Of a stretch of 64,000 nucleotides of DNA, positions 61,669 through 64,000 are shown piece after piece. Every line of letters begins with the position of its first letter. Positions within the stretch are counted from its first letter, which is position 1. The DNA comes from Bacillaceae bacterium OF18-1A. Its GTDB lineage: Bacteria > Bacillota > Bacilli > Bacillales > Bacillaceae_G. The notes under the pieces were generated by a model. The model had not been told where the DNA came from. It did no database searches and worked only from the letters and a program-made list of their open reading frames with translations. The DNA is taken from contig JAQEWB010000001.1 of assembly GCA_027694045.1 (NCBI GenBank), forward strand, positions 372,001 through 436,000. Reading direction: 5' to 3'. Position numbers and translations under genes: made by a program.

Positions 61669-61959
61669 TGAAATTCTCCCTTTAAATGTAAGATATAATA
61701 ATTTCGAATATAAATATATCATAATTCGAGGGCGAAAAGTAATATTTTAAAAATATATAATGCACACCAACAAATAAAAGTATATTCGAACTATTACAGT
61801 TTTACAGTGCACTTTTTTATTTAAGTAAAAAGTAAATTAAAGTAATAATTATATCCTGTTATCCCCCTTTACACGTCACTCATGATTATATACATTCTAT
61901 ACAATGTAGAAGAACTGATGTTTGTGTTAAACTAAGAAATGAATAAAGGGGGAGTTTTC

Positions 61960-62463
61960 TTGAACAGTTATAATGATACGATACGAAATTTAAACAATAT
62001 AATTTACAAACCTAACAATTTACTGATTACGAATGTAAAAGAAGAAAAGCAAAACGCAGAATATGCAGGATGTTTATTTCACTTAAATAACAAAAACATT
62101 CGTTTTAGAAAATCAAAAATTACTCCTAATAAAATTGGTCAATTTGTTTCTTTTTGGGAGAAAGATGATAATATGCAAAATCAAGCGTTTTCTTATGACG
62201 CTGCTCCTGACTTATTAGTTATTACTTGTATAGATGATAATAAACTAGGACAATTTATCTTCCCTAAAGAGATTCTTCTTAAGGAAAAAATTTTGAGAAC
62301 ACAAAATCAAAAAGGCAAGATGGCTATGAGGATTTATCCGATCTGGGATACCCCTGTTAGCAACCAAGCTAAAAAGAGCCAAATGTGGCAGCTTCAGTAT
62401 TTTGTTGATTTAAGCGATCATAATAATTTACCTATAGACAAACTATTACATTTGTATTCGTAG
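61960..62463 (+). CDS. MepB-family protein
   Basis: 167 residues: YAGCLFHLNNKNIRFRKSKI, TPNKIGQFVSFWEKDD and the late AMRIYPIWDTP match MepB, encoded beside MepA efflux genes in staphylococci; its function is unknown. TTG 61960 is behind AAAGGGGGAG; an ATG seven codons upstream precedes that site and is rejected. Confidence 0.85.
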   Translation: MNSYNDTIRNLNNIIYKPNNLLITNVKEEKQNAEYAGCLFHLNNKNIRFRKSKITPNKIGQFVSFWEKDDNMQNQAFSYDAAPDLLVITCIDDNKLGQFIFPKEILLKEKILRTQNQKGKMAMRIYPIWDTPVSNQAKKSQMWQLQYFVDLSDHNNLPIDKLLHLYS

Positions 62464-62601
62464 CTTCTTATCTTAAGTAATCTTGTTGGTTAGACTTTTT
62501 GTACCGGTACAGTTAAACGAAATGTACATTGTTTCAGTACCCCATCAAAATTACAATCAGCATATACTAGTTTAACTTATACATTTTAAGGGGTGCTGAC
62601 T

Positions 62602-63369
62602 ATGACAAGTCTACAACATAAGCTTTTTACAAGATTGAATCTTGCAAAGCGTACTGAAGTGAAGTTTGGAGAATTAGATACAATTCTCTTTGCATTTGCA
62701 CACACTATACCATTTGAGAATTTAGATGTTATAGCAAGTAATACGAATACAATTACTATGGAAAATTTACAGGATAAAATTTTAACTAGATTCCGCGGTG
62801 GACTTTGTTATGAATTAAATACTCTTTTGTACTACTTTTTAAAAGATTGTGGTTATGATGTACAACTCGCATTAGGTACCGTATATAAAAATGATATAAA
62901 CGCTTGGGCGCTTGAAGATGGGCATATAACGATTATTCTAAATTACGATAACGTACGATACGTAATTGATGTAGGTATTGCTTCTTTAGTACCTCTAGTT
63001 CCTGTATCTTTTACTGGTGAGCCTGTTTCTTCTAAAAATGGTATGTATCGAGTGAGACGAAAAGATACGAGTAAAGGGAATTACGTTCTAGAAAGAAAAG
63101 ATACGAACGGTGAGTGGAAAGTATGTCATGCTTTTTATAATCGTATCATTGATGAGGCAGTAGTGAATGATGTTCAAAAAAGAGTAGTAGAAGATGAGAA
63201 ATCTATTTTCAATAAAGGACCAATTGCAGTCAAATTGACGGAATCTGGTCATGTCTCTTTAACCAATACTAGTTTCACTGAAATAGTTCATGGCGAAAAA
63301 ACGAAACGTGAAATTACAGAAGAGCAATATAGGGAGCTTTTATATACTTTATTTGCTATTGAGTTATGA
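62602..63369 (+). CDS. nat: arylamine N-acetyltransferase
   Basis: 255 residues. IPFENLDVI (about 35-43) and RFRGGLCYELNTLLYYFL place the catalytic Cys at about 69; the His in EDGHITIIL (about 108) and the Asp in YVIDVGIAS (about 123) complete the triad. It transfers acetyl from CoA to arylamines and hydrazines. RGGLCYE replaces the usual RGGYCFE, a mild change. ATG 62602 behind AAGGGGTG. Confidence 0.9.
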   Translation: MTSLQHKLFTRLNLAKRTEVKFGELDTILFAFAHTIPFENLDVIASNTNTITMENLQDKILTRFRGGLCYELNTLLYYFLKDCGYDVQLALGTVYKNDINAWALEDGHITIILNYDNVRYVIDVGIASLVPLVPVSFTGEPVSSKNGMYRVRRKDTSKGNYVLERKDTNGEWKVCHAFYNRIIDEAVVNDVQKRVVEDEKSIFNKGPIAVKLTESGHVSLTNTSFTEIVHGEKTKREITEEQYRELLYTLFAIEL

Positions 63370-63376
63370 TAACGCG

Positions 63377-63415
63377 AATAGCTATCCGGTTCTGAATAAG
63401 AACCGGCTATTTTAT
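63377..63415 (+). terminator. rho-independent terminator of nat
   Basis: CCGGTTCT/AGAACCGG (63386-63393 with 63399-63406), extended by AATAG/CTATT across a bulge, then TTTATT. Confidence 0.82.
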
Positions 63416-63525
63416 TAATTTAATTTAAAACAACTATTAAAGTTTGATTTTCTTAATAGATATAATACACTAGAACAGTATGAAAAAGTATAAACAATGA
63501 ATTTTGAATGTAAAGGAAGATCTTC

Positions 63526-64000
63526 ATGTCAATTATCGATAAATTGAAACTAAATAAGTATACAAATATGGTTGTTATTAATGAACCAAGTGATTATGAC
63601 ATTTTTACAGGTAAAGAAACATCATTTTCAAAAGAACATGATGCTGTTTTTATTTTTGTAGAAACGCTTGATGAGATGGTAGAGCATACAAATTTCATTA
63701 TTAAAAATGAAGAGTTGTTACTTGAGAAAGGTTATGTATTTTTTGCATATCCGAAAAAAGGTAATTCTCGCTACAGTACGTTTATTCACCGTGATGAGAT
63801 GTTTCCAGCATTAAACGTTGGAGAAGATGGATATGTGGGAGAAAGCAATATTAAATTTGCGCGAATGGTAAGTATGGATGACGTCTTCACTGTTGTAGGC
63901 TTAAAGCGTGAGAAGAAAAAAGCGACGAAAACACCTGCAATGAGCCAATGTGTAGCTGATTATGCAGATCGAATTCAAGATGTTGAAGCACTATTAGTCA
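63526..64000 (+). CDS. hypothetical protein, cut by the window edge
   Basis: ATG behind AAAGGAAGAT; 158 codons are visible before the right edge. The visible part (IDKLKLNKYTNMVVINEPSD, then FIFVETLDEMVEHTNFIIKN and GYVFFAYPKKGNSRYSTF) looks like a soluble alpha/beta protein. It has no signal peptide or membrane segment. No family was recognised with confidence. Confidence 0.75.
   Translation, partial: MSIIDKLKLNKYTNMVVINEPSDYDIFTGKETSFSKEHDAVFIFVETLDEMVEHTNFIIKNEELLLEKGYVFFAYPKKGNSRYSTFIHRDEMFPALNVGEDGYVGESNIKFARMVSMDDVFTVVGLKREKKKATKTPAMSQCVADYADRIQDVEALLV

Overview
The window reads as chromosomal DNA of a Bacillus cereus-group bacterium (B. cereus, B. thuringiensis or B. anthracis type). 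Supporting signs are low G+C, AAGGAGG-like ribosome binding sites with frequent TTG and GTG starts, the sleB-ypeB-ylaJ spore germination operon, the kynU-kynB-kynA operon with a divergent TetR gene, a second ClpP and a second SecY, and five copies of a short repeat matching what is known of bcr1: about 150 bp when full length, with ATAAA/TTTAT target duplications. The species was inferred from gene content, not from a search. No rRNA, tRNA, CRISPR array, integrase or transposase gene was seen.

Layout. 1-9.3 kb: recQ, a gamma-glutamylcyclotransferase-like gene, a methyltransferase, a CPBP protease, helD, a PadR/HAAS-domain pair preceded by tandem operator-like repeats, and an acetyltransferase. 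9.4-14.3 kb: small one-domain genes (GNATs, MmcQ/YjbR, DUF2809, an APH-like kinase, a P-loop kinase) and a wrecked macrolide-type glycosyltransferase. 14.3-20 kb: ferredoxin-rpiA (minus strand), an ECF-like sigma factor directly followed by a clpP paralogue, and a glycine betaine ABC transporter whose binding protein is divergent. 20-25.9 kb: a HIT gene split by a full-length bcr1 copy, a PP2C phosphatase, a DUF4181-Nudix-DUF4181 cluster, VOC, GrpB, SDR and DinB genes. 26-35 kb: the acetoin dehydrogenase operon acoABCL behind a textbook sigma-54 promoter; its activator acoR lies 2.4 kb downstream, beyond four unrelated genes and a decayed gene, and has its own promoter overlapped by a CcpA-type cre site. 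35-42 kb: small genes, another full-length bcr1, a Nudix gene and tryptophan-to-anthranilate catabolism (kynUBA). 42-49 kb: germination operon, a lipoprotein, GNAT, ArAE-type membrane protein and DUF1697. 49-55 kb: a chromosomal ParM-like actin with a small probable ParR, an alpha/beta hydrolase, a quinone-oxidoreductase-like enzyme, a protein made of three DnaA domain-I repeats, and an orphan SecY. 55-64 kb: a secreted type I pullulanase with cre sites, DUF1904, DinB, HAD, TM2, MepB and arylamine N-acetyltransferase genes, and a partial gene at the right edge.

The parts that work together most clearly are: sigma-54 + AcoR + acoABCL (acetoin use, with catabolite control entering through acoR); KynA, KynB and KynU (tryptophan to anthranilate); SleB, YpeB and a YlaJ-type lipoprotein (cortex lysis at germination); and ParM with the small protein behind it (filament-based DNA segregation or a domesticated relic of it).

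The best candidates for something not well described are the triple DnaA-domain-I protein at 52.85 kb, with a possible switchable hairpin in its leader; the chromosomal parMR pair with two palindromes upstream; and a membrane protein gene at 21.89 kb whose conserved first helix appears to need a CTG start. Many start sites given here were moved from the longest ORF to the codon best placed behind a ribosome binding site.
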